Shown one piece after another: positions 54,201-63,625 of a stretch of DNA of 64,000 nucleotides (the stretch's first letter is position 1; every line of letters begins with the position of its first letter). Origin of the DNA: Talaromyces rugulosus (lineage: Eukaryota; Ascomycota; Eurotiomycetes; Eurotiales; Trichocomaceae); contig NC_049562.1 of NCBI RefSeq assembly GCF_013368755.1, positions 5,704,001-5,768,000 on the forward strand. Reading direction: 5' to 3'. Under the pieces are notes generated by a model. That model was not told the DNA's origin, searched no databases, and worked only from the letters and a program-made list of their open reading frames with translations. A program made the position numbers and the translations under genes.

Positions 54201-54469
54201 TTCCTTATCACTCAAACGCATACCGTGACGAGATGATTGGAGACTCACTTTGGACTTCTGACGGAGAACATGGTCTCCCCATTGCTGAAATTCAATTCGG
54301 TATTCTGGATCGATTTGTCTCCGACCTTTCAGAAGCTAATCTCCAAAGTGGGGGTAGTGGTGAGATTGGATGGACAGAAGATGACCTCCACAAACGGCTA
54401 TTCAGTATAATTGTTGGTGAGCAAATCCGGAGAGAGCAGAAAGAGCAGCAAACTCATCTGCGTCGGTAA
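51263..54469 (+). CDS. Large acidic AT-hook nuclear protein
   Basis: Single exon, 1068 residues from the ATG at 51263 (the frame is open further up but without ATG). Two AT-hook cores are present, RRRGRPRKS (about residues 145-155) and KRPRGRPRKS (about 180-190), which bind the minor groove of AT-rich DNA. Then comes a long disordered part with acidic low complexity: a perfect five-fold EEEGL repeat passes into a Glu run, and a second Glu-rich run lies near 53650-53750. The C-terminal 120 residues (SGYFTDAHYVALRRLYSNAKRFPEQFPY ... IGDSLWTSDGEHGLPIAEIQFGILDRFV) look like an ordered, conserved domain that I cannot name. Likely chromatin-associated, possibly kinetochore or histone-chaperone-like by its acidity; no direct evidence. 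Confidence 0.8.
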   Translation: MSASSSRSTTSSPDVLGPEGDALYLISSPMPDFRGRQSWLPPYTVRTPRRKERLPSRSPSKSAQTLRFDDILLPPKSPSRPRSISPTKIQSDSSLSPWRIRVTVEAEQDEENENSQGSPRKKLKPSTTTTKVPLKDEEGIPPSEKRRRGRPRKSDLNATSSSPTKGSPGRTPKLKPPTPGKRPRGRPRKSLQSEMVAQSIETDHHPATIATLETLDDIANRNSPVPFLEADEASVADSQPDSDPFLDMVESGSLNTEQPATNIPRRFSPSESEKSHSQRTKGVRVIEGASELTPIKSLAAVRRNQAVSPENTLHAGHTPRLRRSYPTPASSSLVDEHQGSQKMQQLHEDEVVPIIADPTDEHNEFDTIMESEGFSMVSLESLPSAKQAGFSSILNSARGALKPFFEKQKPVPFNEKPKITTLGNNNNDAFATSSLLESNQNSTTTRGHVTARGPEQHMPEENKRNLEKDEEDEEGLEEEGLEEEGLEEEGLEEEGLEEEEEEEEEEEEEEEEEEEEEQEEEEKEGEEGEREEEEEEEEVTELSKPMETGSGISAQDPETLTQDESVLRHNFPQKAFPSLSQQEAEWQHEREVVSQQINMAASSDIIVLGSDEDVQSQPENEEPESLLNDDEEQDEDGDFDDIWQEEARDRSFDKRSGRASQTEEKSLIQSASPKRTERHTDYKKYYEWNPDKGEIPPLGRSRMAQLQDEEIDLSLLLRPRDTPKSRKYYANSSPHTVASQKSQSNPNAIIEVVNNELRSHGDTRVSQELNRTDRNMTFDGVGNYENTHDDVHYQDEYEEEEHGEQEEQELAYEEEQEEAYDEEQEEEEHDNDVDAIQTSPQRETPEHDSDVHNSVVTPDPGISDSKPSWFRRLTNNVTPGWWAKPEKGQFIEAERPLDESLSPPFNGKIDELYSPVMESTPNLKRGREPEREHPSSVGFRHQPHKKARSVPLATSGYFTDAHYVALRRLYSNAKRFPEQFPYHSNAYRDEMIGDSLWTSDGEHGLPIAEIQFGILDRFVSDLSEANLQSGGSGEIGWTEDDLHKRLFSIIVGEQIRREQKEQQTHLRR
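52675..52757 (+). repeat. 15-base minisatellite encoding EEEGL
   Basis: About five near-identical 15-base units (GAAGAAGGATTAGAG) in tandem within the AT-hook gene, followed by a GAA/GAG-rich stretch to about 52877. The near identity suggests recent expansion or slippage. Confidence 0.85.
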
Positions 54470-54977
54470 TAAACCGACTACTTCTAAATGTTTTCCGAAA
54501 ATAGGGCTTCTCATATATTGATATCATCTTATATTTGATTGCTCATTTGGCGTTCTGGCTATCTGTTGTGCATGACCAGGGGGTTGTCAGTTCTGAATTA
54601 CTAGCGTTGTATATAATGATTCCCCAAAGTTATTTTATTTCTTTGACTCTTTTCTACGAGAATTCAAATTACAATTTCAAGAGATGCCACTTAGCATTGA
54701 ATAATCCATAAAAATAGACATCGACTCATCATGCATGTGCGACAATAAATTTCAGCCTCAGGCATCCACCTAAATTGGAGCCTCCCACATCTGCATCAAC
54801 CTCGCTACCCTTTATCTCTACCTTTTCTACCTACTAGCCTGCCAAGTAACGCGGTGCCACTTACATGTACTCTTCTATCATTTCTACCCTGCACAACTCT
54901 CATTTTTCTTTAATACACCATCTCACTCGCAAGACGACTATCACTATACGATCTACCCTAACGTTACCAGTCTTATC
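54470..54977. other. Intergenic region with promoter-like leader
   Basis: About 500 bases. The last 170 (from about 54800) are C/T-rich and A-rich, like fungal 5' leaders. The rest is AT-rich. No gene seen. Confidence 0.35.
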
Positions 54978-55205
54978 ATGCCTGCAGATAGCGAGCCTAT
55001 AGGCCTTTACCTCTCCCAACAGTCCACAAGACCCGTCTATGATCCTGAATATAAATTCAATAATCTAAGCAGACAGGAGCTCATAGATGAAATTGCCGGA
55101 TTAATAAGATCTAGCAGCACTGGTCAACTCCATGTATTTTTGTGGTTCGTTGATATGGATCATTTGGAGAAACTGGTTCAATGGTGCTATCAAAACGACA
55201 ATTAA
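54978..55205 (+). CDS. Small orphan protein, 75 residues
   Basis: An ORF of 75 codons (MPADSEPIGLYLSQQS ... NLSRQELIDEIAGLIRSS ... FVDMDHLEKLVQWCYQNDN) preceded by a pyrimidine-rich leader typical of expressed fungal genes. It has a helical, amphipathic C-terminal half and no signal peptide. No family recognised. A similar-looking ORF lies 760 bases on (55969), so the two may be distant paralogues. A splice into 55315-55456 cannot be excluded. Confidence 0.45.
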   Translation: MPADSEPIGLYLSQQSTRPVYDPEYKFNNLSRQELIDEIAGLIRSSSTGQLHVFLWFVDMDHLEKLVQWCYQNDN

Positions 55206-55968
55206 TGCTCTTTAGTATACAACATATTATCTAATCCTTCAATCATACTAATCATTTGAACATGTACGTTTCCCTTATCCTTTTTTCTATTTATTCTCTA
55301 TACGTATATATAGGGCTATCCAAAACTCATACTTCAAGATCAGCTCTGAGTTCAGGAACGACCACACCCGCATCACATCCAAATCACCCAGGGACTACGC
55401 TAACAGCTCGCGATAACCCTGTCACACCCAGTGTCTCTCAGAGAAAGATAATATAGTCCCTTAGCCGGTCTTTTAGATTGTATTTACTTACTGAAAACTA
55501 TTAGTGCTAGTTGAGAGATAAAGAGAGATGCATTCTATCAAAGGATAGATACAGCGACATTGCCAATATCTATCCAATCGCCATGACATGACTGGCATGG
55601 GCCCATGCGAGTCCAAGAGTAGTTTTTGGAATCTACTACGCATCTTCTGCTCTAAAGAGCGCATAGTAAAATGGGAGCAGGCGGTATTTCCTGGTAGTGG
55701 TGCCTATCGAGACGTCTGTTCAAATATACTATATTTATCTAGAAGTGCGTATATTTATTATCGCAAAGCACTTTTTACTTTGAAACCATACTTCCTTTCA
55801 ATAGATAAGAAGAAGTTGGTCTTCCAGTTCTTCTAATTAAGACACACTAAGCAGAACCAACTCCCCATCTAGCAACGTCCCTCACTGTATATTGATACAG
55901 ACACAGAATCAAACAGCGTTCACCTATCTCATCTCCAGACACGCCCATTCATTTGCTCTGGTAATGAA
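55206..55968. other. Intergenic region between two small ORFs
   Basis: About 760 bases. One open stretch (about 55315-55456) encodes a Ser/Thr/Pro-rich tail and is preceded by a TATATATAG acceptor-like site, so it could be an exon of an unrecognised gene. No firm call. Confidence 0.3.
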
Positions 55969-56280
55969 ATGATGATAGAAACCAACGATCCAGAAAACCG
56001 CCCGCTGCCCGATTTCAATATCCTGGAAATGCATTGGTTCTTGCATAGGCTATCTGCTATCGCTGGAGCCCCTGAGATAGATGATGATATTTATGACGAT
56101 TACTCTAGCGACTTAGAAGACGCAGTGTATGCTATCGATGACGAAAAGATGATGCTGGTTCTCAGATGGTACATGGATGAAGGCTCCCGAAAAGTACTGC
56201 CCGGTTCTGCCCCGGATTCTACGTATACCGATGGAACCATCCGGCAAGTTGCTGCTTGTCGGAATTACAGTGTGTTGTAG
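55969..56280 (+). CDS. Small orphan protein, 103 residues
   Basis: An ORF from the ATG at 55969 reads MMIETNDPENRPLPDFNILEMHWFLHRLSAIAGAPEIDDD, an acidic DDYSSDLEDA segment and KMMLVLRWYMDEGSRK. A pyrimidine-rich leader precedes it. Like the ORF at 54978 it has an L..W-type helix at the end of its ordered part. No known domain; one more ORF (56177-56488) overlaps in another frame and is treated as chance. Confidence 0.4.
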   Translation: MMIETNDPENRPLPDFNILEMHWFLHRLSAIAGAPEIDDDIYDDYSSDLEDAVYAIDDEKMMLVLRWYMDEGSRKVLPGSAPDSTYTDGTIRQVAACRNYSVL

Positions 56281-56497
56281 TAGAGATCAGCTCTCGGCTG
56301 CGCACGCGGTGCCAATTGACGGCTACTGGTATTTGATGGTGCTGTCGAAAGTCGAAGTACAACTGATACTGAGGGCCGGGCTTGGACAAATATTCTCGAC
56401 ATTGCTCTATGTTGTTTTAACTACGTGGATAAAGCCTATTCATCATCAAAAATATTCATATACGAACAATTCTCTCAACTCCCCCTAAAAGCCCAAC

Positions 56498-57235
56498 TCA
56501 TCCGGTGTATTCAACAACGACGACGGTGTCGGTATTACTGGTTTTGGTAACTTGCTCATTATCCTCCTTAATTTCAAACAAAGTAGCATTTGATATAGTG
56601 TATATCTTGTTGTCCCCAGCAGCTTCTGCAAACGTATCCGTGAATGCAACTGTGCTAAAGTCTGCAAGGGCGCACCCAACAGCCGAGTAAGGCTGTACCA
56701 TCCACAACGCCTTATGTCGACACAACACGCCTTCATAATGGTGGTAGCTTCCGTTTTTGCCAGTAGTCAGATTGTCGATTTCGACAGACACGAAGTCACC
56801 TACTGTTATTGCCCCCATTGTAATTTCGTCACCCTCCTTGATATCAACAAGTTTATATACCGGACCGGGGTTTACGGAAGTCCATGTACGATAGATAGGT
56901 TTCCCATCTTTAATACATGCAGTAAGTCCTACTTGTAGCATCGTGTTACAGTCGCCGCCAACCCCAGTCCACATAGTAAAGCAGTTTGCAAGGCTAGCAT
57001 TGCCACCTAACGGGACCTTTGCAGCAGGAACTCTGAGTTTGGCACCCACCCAGTAAAACGGTTCTTTATCAATAATGGCCCCGGCCCAGAGATTTTCCTC
57101 CACCGATACATTGGCAGCTGGAAGGCTACCTATGTAGTCAAAATTAGTGATGGGAGGAGGATGGAAGGGGTCAGACGGCAGAGGTGATGAAAGTCCGAAG
57201 AGAATTGAAATCGACACCGCATTGGAAAATTTCAT
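56498..57235 (-). CDS. Secreted G1-family (eqolisin-like) protein, catalytic Glu apparently missing
   Basis: Single exon, 245 residues. A short signal-like start (MKFSNAVSISILFGLSSPLPS) is followed by VEENLWAGAIID, FTMWTGVGGDCNTMLQVGLTACI, PVYKLVDIKEGDEITMGAITVGDFVSVEIDNLTTGK and CRHKALWMVQPYS, which line up with the beta-sandwich of glutamic peptidases (scytalidoglutamic/aspergillopepsin II type). The catalytic Gln is kept (Q101) but the usual AEWI(V/L)E segment reads ALWMVQ, so the catalytic Glu is replaced by Leu 177. It is therefore predicted to be non-proteolytic or to have another function (binding, inhibitor or antigenic wall protein). There is no stop or frameshift, so it is under selection as a protein. 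Confidence 0.7.
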   Translation of the reverse strand: MKFSNAVSISILFGLSSPLPSDPFHPPPITNFDYIGSLPAANVSVEENLWAGAIIDKEPFYWVGAKLRVPAAKVPLGGNASLANCFTMWTGVGGDCNTMLQVGLTACIKDGKPIYRTWTSVNPGPVYKLVDIKEGDEITMGAITVGDFVSVEIDNLTTGKNGSYHHYEGVLCRHKALWMVQPYSAVGCALADFSTVAFTDTFAEAAGDNKIYTISNATLFEIKEDNEQVTKTSNTDTVVVVEYTG

Positions 57236-57695
57236 GTTGAAGATGGCTAAGAAAGAAAAATGTATGATATTGTAAACGTTGAGTTGGTGATGATATGACT
57301 CTGGTGTTGCTGTGTATTTTCTGATTGATAGAAATTCACAAGCCTTTTATAGAGAAAATACGACCAGAATAGACTGTTAAACCGAGGTATGATGGTGCAT
57401 ACTAAATGTGTCCTCATACATGCGTTGATCAAAACTCTTTGTTGCGGAGTTGGAATAGGTATCATAGCAATAAAGACGGGCCGTCGGTTTTGCAAGCTTC
57501 TTTAATACTACCAAAGTTGGAAAACAAAGAAAAATTCGTGGCAAAGAAAGATATCCCAAGTTGGGATTAATGAGCTCCTTTGTTAGGAGTGTAGGCACAT
57601 CTACGGTTCCATGCAGGATGAAAGTTTTTTTGTCTGATCAACCAAGGAAAATATTTGATTAGAGTATACCAAGGCAGATGAAAGATAAATTACCC
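57236..57695. other. Intergenic spacer
   Basis: About 460 bases between tandem minus-strand genes; AT-rich with no supported gene. Confidence 0.35.
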
Positions 57696-58713
57696 CTAAA
57701 CTGCGAGGAAGGATGTATGAACCGGGAGTCTAGTTACCCCCTCCAGCTCGTAGACTTGATTAGGAGGGGCATACTCCCGGCCAATATCCCGTCCCCCGTT
57801 TCCGCCGTTTCCCGCATGGCCACGAGCAATTTCACGTTCAAGGCGCGATGCCCTTCGCCGCCGTTGAAAAGCCCGCCAAAGATAGAAACCTCCAAACCCC
57901 AACATTCCAACTGCCACAATGATACCCACGACTAGTGCAATTATCACTTCCATTGACCTAGCTTCTAACGTCGCTAATGGCGGGGTGGTCGACGACGCCG
58001 CCGGGCTAGTGTCCCAACCCACGATCGCGACCGCGGCGACGGATATTGGTGTCGAAAGCGTTGTAGCAGTGACTTGAGGGCCAGATACTGGGGAAAACCC
58101 AAAGGTGTTCCCTGCCGGTATCATGGAACTGCAAAGAACTCCAATTTGGCTGATTTGTTGAGGGTTGACGGTGTAACCCCTAGCCAGGTGAACAGTCAGC
58201 AAAATCCCATATTAACGAGTGCTTTTGAGTATAAATGATTGACCTTGGGCAGCAGGTTACCACCGTACTCGTTGACCGGGTAATAGTTGACACAACCGTG
58301 TCCCAGTTGACTGGGCACACGATTGGTGACAGACTGGTGACCGTCGGAAGTGGCCCATCATGTGCTGGATTAATTACCAGAGGGGGTTTTCCGTACCACG
58401 CCTTAACTTCTGTTGGAACGCACGCAATGGATGTAGAGTCATATAGAAAAGTGTCCACAGGGCCATAGGCAACCAGGATCACACTGGTGCTAACCTGACT
58501 CTGATGGAATCCCTTCGTCAGACAATTTGAATCCGGGGTAAATGTGGATAACATTGGTATCCATGAGGTTACCGTTGCGCCAACCGTCTCAACCTGACGA
58601 GGCAATGGGGCTTCTGACGGGGATGGTGTTTGCATAGCCGTATGGGTTGTGGCGGCGTATGTCATGTTCAGTAGCAACATGAAGAGGTAGATGAGAGTAG
58701 TAGGTACAACCAT
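57696..58713 (-). CDS. Single-pass surface protein with Cys-containing Ser/Thr-rich ectodomain
   Basis: Two exons, 58713-58244 and 58179-57696 (64-base intron with GCTGAC branch), give 317 residues. The start has a signal peptide (VVPTTLIYLFMLLLNMTYA). The ectodomain has Cys in the pattern DSNC ... IACVP ... IVCPVNWD ... VTCCPRGYTVNPQ ... GVLCSSM, a layout common in fungal wall-sensor or surface proteins. A membrane segment follows (EVIIALVVGIIVAVGMLGFGGFYLW, about 234-258), then a basic cytosolic tail (RRRRASRLEREIARG). No sensor domain was recognised. It resembles the left-edge protein in having short Thr/Ser ectodomain and N-terminal signal, but relationship is not shown. Confidence 0.65.
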
Positions 58714-61465
58714 GGTGACTGTTGTATGGTAGGGAGGTAAAGAAGCAGATGACTATGATCTGGATGAGGAGAAGAAAAGGACTCACTGGATGTTGCAGCT
58801 GGCAGTTTATAAATAGCAGGATACATAGCATGAAGCTGCTCCCTGTGATCTCTGCTAGACGCAATTTTGCACGGCTTACTGAAATAGATTTGGAACAGTT
58901 AGTTTCAGCTCCTGGAACGTTTCAGAAGCGACTTCCCGGCATGGCATGTAGAAGAGGCTCAGTGTTTGCAAGGAATGTCCCTCCTACCAAATCACGATTT
59001 CGACCAATGTTGCTCACCCCGAGCATGGAAGATCGCCTAGAACCTGTCAGAAGATCTATTACGACTGTTCCCTTCTCTGTTAAAGAGCCGTGAGAGGTTC
59101 ATTGCCGTGGATAGATCATGTTGGTGTTCAAACGTTGTCTGTTTGCTGGGCTATTGACCGATCAAATCCGTTCCTTGCAAGGCTGGACTGAGCCATTGAA
59201 GATGAGTCAAAGCTTGCCACCCTGGTGTCAAACATGACGAGTAATTTGAAGTGCGAATATTTCCTCCGAGCCTTCTATTCTGGTTTCGGATGACGCCGGT
59301 TTGTCCGCCACCAAGCGCAACGAGGGCCGATCCGTATTCATCGCAATACCCAAGCTTCGTTGGACCAACAGCTGAATAACAAACGGCCGAAATTATGGCC
59401 GTGGGGAGAAGGTCCCAAAACCATCGGACTAGCCTCGTGAAGCAGGTACACGGTAATTTTCAGCCGGGGAATAGAGGCAGAGTCCGGTTTCATCTTGAAA
59501 GATGAGAGCGGTGGATATTGTAGAGGCCCATAAACTCTAAGTAACCACACGTCAATGTGATATTACTTGTTTGAAACTGGATTAACATTTTTGTTTTGAA
59601 TACTGACCGATTGAATGACTGATGGGGACCCCGTTTGCCATTGCGAAGCCGACAAACAACGCAGTGACAGGGTGGGTCAGTATTACCTGTCCGAGTTTAT
59701 CGCATTGAAGTATTCAGGGAAGTAATCAATCAAAGGGAATGGAGACATAACAACCACCTCCAAGAATTAGATGCGAGAAGCCGAAGGAAATTGCTTGAAT
59801 TGTCAATGAATTATGTTGATGGTTGACATCTGGAATTTAGGGTACCCTAAATCACGTGCCATTATCCACAAGCATATGGTGGTGGCGCGTAAACGCCAAG
59901 GGAGCGAGCCAAAAAAATAAATTCTTAAGCTTTTAGTGTTTGAAACGTTTAAACTTTAGGCCCATAAACGTAAATCGAAGCTAACCCCAGAAAGGAAATT
60001 ATACTAATTTTTAGGGTTGGGTGGCGTTCAGGATAAGTCAACTTTTGCATTATTTTGAATTTCGCTGAACTGATTGAAACTGAGTAGATGCAGGAGTTAA
60101 ACTCGATTGTTTCTTTTTATAGAATCTAGACATCATGAGCGCAAATACCGGCTCATGAACCATGGAGGAGAGCAAAATAGACATAAGGTGGCGTTGAGCT
60201 AGAACAACGCTATCCTCGCACTGACTGATAAGCGGTCCTTCTACCTTTTGGATACTCCGTAGCTCTGATCGATCAAAAGGAAACCACGTGGAGGTGCTGA
60301 TGGTGAGTCTGGGGGATTGATGGCAAATGCTCCGTCTTTAAATTGCGTTGGCCAAAGCTTCTTTGCAGACAGAGTTTGGCGGCGCATAAGCCGGCTGGAC
60401 GATGTTCTTCAATGTTCTCACCATCAGGAAAACCCAAGAGAGTTGACAAGGAAAAGAGCTATCAGGTGACTGCGGCAGCCCTAGTTAGGGCTGCCAAGTA
60501 TCTGTGACTAAAGCGCGTTGTTCACGATGCTTATCAGCCAATCAGGGCCGCTGGAGATAACAGCTGGCCCGCTGATTGGCGTCGGGCTGCTCCGGCGGCC
60601 GTGGTTGGCTGTGCGGAGTGGGGGTGGGGCTCCTTCTTATCAGAGCTAAACGTCAACAACACGATCGCTCTGCTCTTGTTCATATCGCCGCGCCAGACTA
60701 TCGTCAATAATTGCTCAGCCCATGCAAGGCCCCGGCGCTTGTTTTCTGGATACAATCATCCAATCGATCTTCCGGGCTCAATGAACTATTGTCTATAGAT
60801 ATCGGCGGCCACGGCGCAAGGACTCAGGAGATGCAGCCATGAGTCAAGCGCAACGTCCGAGTCGACCTGCTAGTCGCCTCGATGTAATACTACTACGTAG
60901 TACTACCAGTGTTTCCGCATGTTTCGGTGATCTTCGTCCCAACCGGATGGCCGAGGCGCGTTCCGACCAGACGGACAGCGAAACGAGCATCCACCGCGGA
61001 CGTCAGTCGGTCTCTGACTAAAATAGGTCATCGTCGCGCTTGGCTTATCGCGCCCGGTGATTGGCACTGCGGCGTGGGTTGACACCTGACGCTATCCAAG
61101 TGACAGACTAGACAAGACACATGAATTTCAGATGGATGCATGCCGTTGCCGCTATTGGGACCCTCTCGATAGGTTCCTGTCGCCCTTGCTCTGCTCTGAT
61201 AAGACCTTGAGCCTATACAGCCACCTACCAACTCGCTCAGCCAACGATCTTCCCTGTCGTGTGCCTTACCCTTTGATCCAGTGGAGGGGCGTCTGATCCG
61301 ATTGGCACCACAGAAAAAAGAAGCTATTTGGTGACCGCAGTGTAGGGATCCTGCGGAGCCGCCCTGCTCATCCCGTCATCCTGTATAACTACGCCCTGTA
61401 CCACCACGTCGGCACCAGCAGTCTCCATCTCTCCGCGGTTCTGACCCTCACGCCATGCTAGCATC
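58714..61465. other. Long gene-poor region before the pseudokinase gene
   Basis: About 2.75 kb without a convincing gene. Left third (58714-59700) has scattered short ORFs and could contain a decayed gene; the middle (59800-60100) is AT-rich; the right third is GC-rich. Five CCAAT boxes (either strand) lie at about 60538, 60575, 60760, 61060 and 61301. The last 400 bases probably hold the promoter and leader of the gene at 61466. Confidence 0.4.
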
Positions 61466-63625
61466 ATGTCGGAAGTCTCCTCCTTGTGGTGGACCGACGA
61501 CAGGATAGAGGCCACGCTTTGTCGCCAATATGTTCTCTCTCACCTGCAGCCCGAATTCCAGACCCGGCTCTTTGCCCTCTTGCCCTGGGGCGAGGGCCTC
61601 ACCAGCGAGTCTTACCTCGACTGGATTCTGACCAGGGCCGGTAAACTCTTTCTCATCCTGAATGACATCGGCATTCCGCACCGTATTTTCGACCTGGCTG
61701 ATGACTGTGTCGACGACTCGGATCTTCCCTTTGCCGAGGCCCGCGTCGGGGACCTGAATCTCGCCCGAGAGGGCTCCAACTCGTCGACCCTCAGAAACAA
61801 GTTCTTCCTCGCCCAGTGGCGCTTCCTCGTTCGGGGTATCAACGACGGTGACCATGTCAAGTATACTGCGAATGAAGGCGTCCCGGTCGAAATCGTCAAG
61901 GGCAATCTTGTGAGCTCGAACAATAACAAAGACGGGGTGGAAAAGGTCGTGCTGTCAGGTGCTGTGTGCCGGGTCTATCTACGGACGCAGGTTGAGATCA
62001 ATGCAGCGCCGCACTTTTATGAAGAGGACGAAGTGCTGGAAGAGATTAGATCGCTGCGAAAACTAGCCCACGAGCATCTCTTTTCCATCTACGGTTCGTA
62101 CTTTGTCGATGACAGCATCAACGTCCTCTTCAAGGGCGACTACGACCGCACATTGTCCAATTTTCTGGTGGATACGCCTCAGCCATTCAAGCGTCTTGCC
62201 AAGCCTGAGCGCCGCGAGATCTTGGTGAATTGGCCGCATTGCCTCGTCAGTGGTCTGGCTTGGCTTCATGGCCATGGACACGGCCACGGGGCGATTCGGC
62301 CATCCAATGTCCTCGTCGACCACGACTATCGAATTTTCCTCGGCCATTTCGAGGCCATGGACACGCTGCTAGACCCGCCCAAGATGAACGACATCGAAGC
62401 CTACCAATACGCAGCTCCTGAGCGATGGATCCGCACTACCGCTATCCAGGAGGTCACCACATCCAAGACCAGTCACCACTCTGGAGGCCGTACGCTCCGA
62501 AAGTCAGCCTCGACCTCGAAGCTGCGGCAGTCGTCCAAGATCCGGTCTAGCTGGATGACCGAAACCTCCCTTCCCTCGGTGTCGACCGAGTCTAAAGGAA
62601 CGGTAATCAGGGTTGGCTCTGGCGACTCGTCGACCTCAAACGGGTCCTCATCATCCTCATCGCTCGGGTCTGGCCGTAGCGTTGGGGGTGGTGCCAGGCG
62701 AGGCTCATATTTCCGCACCAAACCTATCCTCTACACCCCGTCCATCACCTCGTCCAACTCGTCTGACTCGACTACCCGCCCACTCTCTTCCCCGCAGGAT
62801 GCCTCGACCATCCCTTTTGTACCTCACAACTCGACTATTGTGCGGACATGGCAGTCGCAGCAATCCAACATCCAGTTCTCTGACATCTTCTCTCTCGGCG
62901 CCATAATCGTTGACATCCTCACTTTTCTTTGCGAGCGTAAGCTGTCGTCTTTTGCCAGCCACCGCGCAGCTAAAAACCGGACGCCCGGACGCGGCGGCGG
63001 CGTGGCTGATGCTTCTTTCCACCTCGCACCCAATCTGGGTCAGGTATCATCATGGTTGAGCCTGCTAGAGCGCGAGGCCAAGAAGCGCAAGGGACTTGCC
63101 TTCCGCGCAGTGGAGCCGATAATCGAAGTCGTGCGTGAGATGATGGCCCGGAGTCCCGAGAGACGGCCGCTGGCGGGATATCTAGAAGGCGAATTCGCGC
63201 GGACGATCCAGCAGCTGGAGGGCATCCTGGCTACGCACTGTATAGCGATCCCACTTCTAAAGCCCAAGAAAACTCCGCCCTCGACCTCATCTGGTCGACC
63301 GCTCGACACACTGACTGAGAGCGAGACTAATGACCACGAAGAAAAACAAAAGCAACCCATCAGCATCCCCCGAAGGACAAACGAAAAATCAGCCCTGAAA
63401 CTATTAGACTTTGACTTTCCAACACCAAACACCAAAATAAAATACCCGTCCCTTGACTACAACACCACAAGCAGCAGTGAAAACAACTCCCCTTCGTCCG
63501 AAGAGTCCTACGATCCCGACATGATGGTCTTGCACAATTTGCTTGACAAGAAACTTGCCAGACAGCCTAATTTCTTCGACGACGTCAACGCGAGTCTGCC
63601 GAGTCTGCCGCGATATGAGGCGTAG
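61466..63625 (+). CDS. Kinase-fold protein without catalytic residues (predicted pseudokinase)
   Basis: Single exon, 719 residues. Residues 1-150 are an ordered head (VSSLWWTDDRIEATLCRQYVLSHLQPEFQ ... LFALLPWG ... NKFFLAQWRFLVRGINDG). A kinase-like domain follows: VEEVVLSG...YLRTQVEI-type strand region, EEDEVLEEIRSLRKLAHEHLFSIYG (helix C-like), and HGHGHGAIRPSNVLVDHDYRIFLGHFE. Here the HRDxxxxN loop reads HGAIRPSN (Asp changed to Ala) and DFG reads LGHFE (Asp changed to Gly), and no clear beta-3 Lys was seen, so phosphotransfer is unlikely. A long Ser-rich insert (about 335-450) and a final FSDIFSLGAIIVDILTFL plus RMMARSPERRPLAG (kinase C-lobe) continue. Probable role: scaffold or allosteric regulator. 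A similar fungal family of degenerate kinases is known, but I cannot name this one. Confidence 0.8.
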   Translation: MSEVSSLWWTDDRIEATLCRQYVLSHLQPEFQTRLFALLPWGEGLTSESYLDWILTRAGKLFLILNDIGIPHRIFDLADDCVDDSDLPFAEARVGDLNLAREGSNSSTLRNKFFLAQWRFLVRGINDGDHVKYTANEGVPVEIVKGNLVSSNNNKDGVEKVVLSGAVCRVYLRTQVEINAAPHFYEEDEVLEEIRSLRKLAHEHLFSIYGSYFVDDSINVLFKGDYDRTLSNFLVDTPQPFKRLAKPERREILVNWPHCLVSGLAWLHGHGHGHGAIRPSNVLVDHDYRIFLGHFEAMDTLLDPPKMNDIEAYQYAAPERWIRTTAIQEVTTSKTSHHSGGRTLRKSASTSKLRQSSKIRSSWMTETSLPSVSTESKGTVIRVGSGDSSTSNGSSSSSSLGSGRSVGGGARRGSYFRTKPILYTPSITSSNSSDSTTRPLSSPQDASTIPFVPHNSTIVRTWQSQQSNIQFSDIFSLGAIIVDILTFLCERKLSSFASHRAAKNRTPGRGGGVADASFHLAPNLGQVSSWLSLLEREAKKRKGLAFRAVEPIIEVVREMMARSPERRPLAGYLEGEFARTIQQLEGILATHCIAIPLLKPKKTPPSTSSGRPLDTLTESETNDHEEKQKQPISIPRRTNEKSALKLLDFDFPTPNTKIKYPSLDYNTTSSSENNSPSSEESYDPDMMVLHNLLDKKLARQPNFFDDVNASLPSLPRYEA

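Noticed and set aside
59338..59550. Minus-strand ORF of 70 codons in the gene-poor region
   Set aside because: No recognisable domain and no intact flanking frame; at most a decayed gene remnant.
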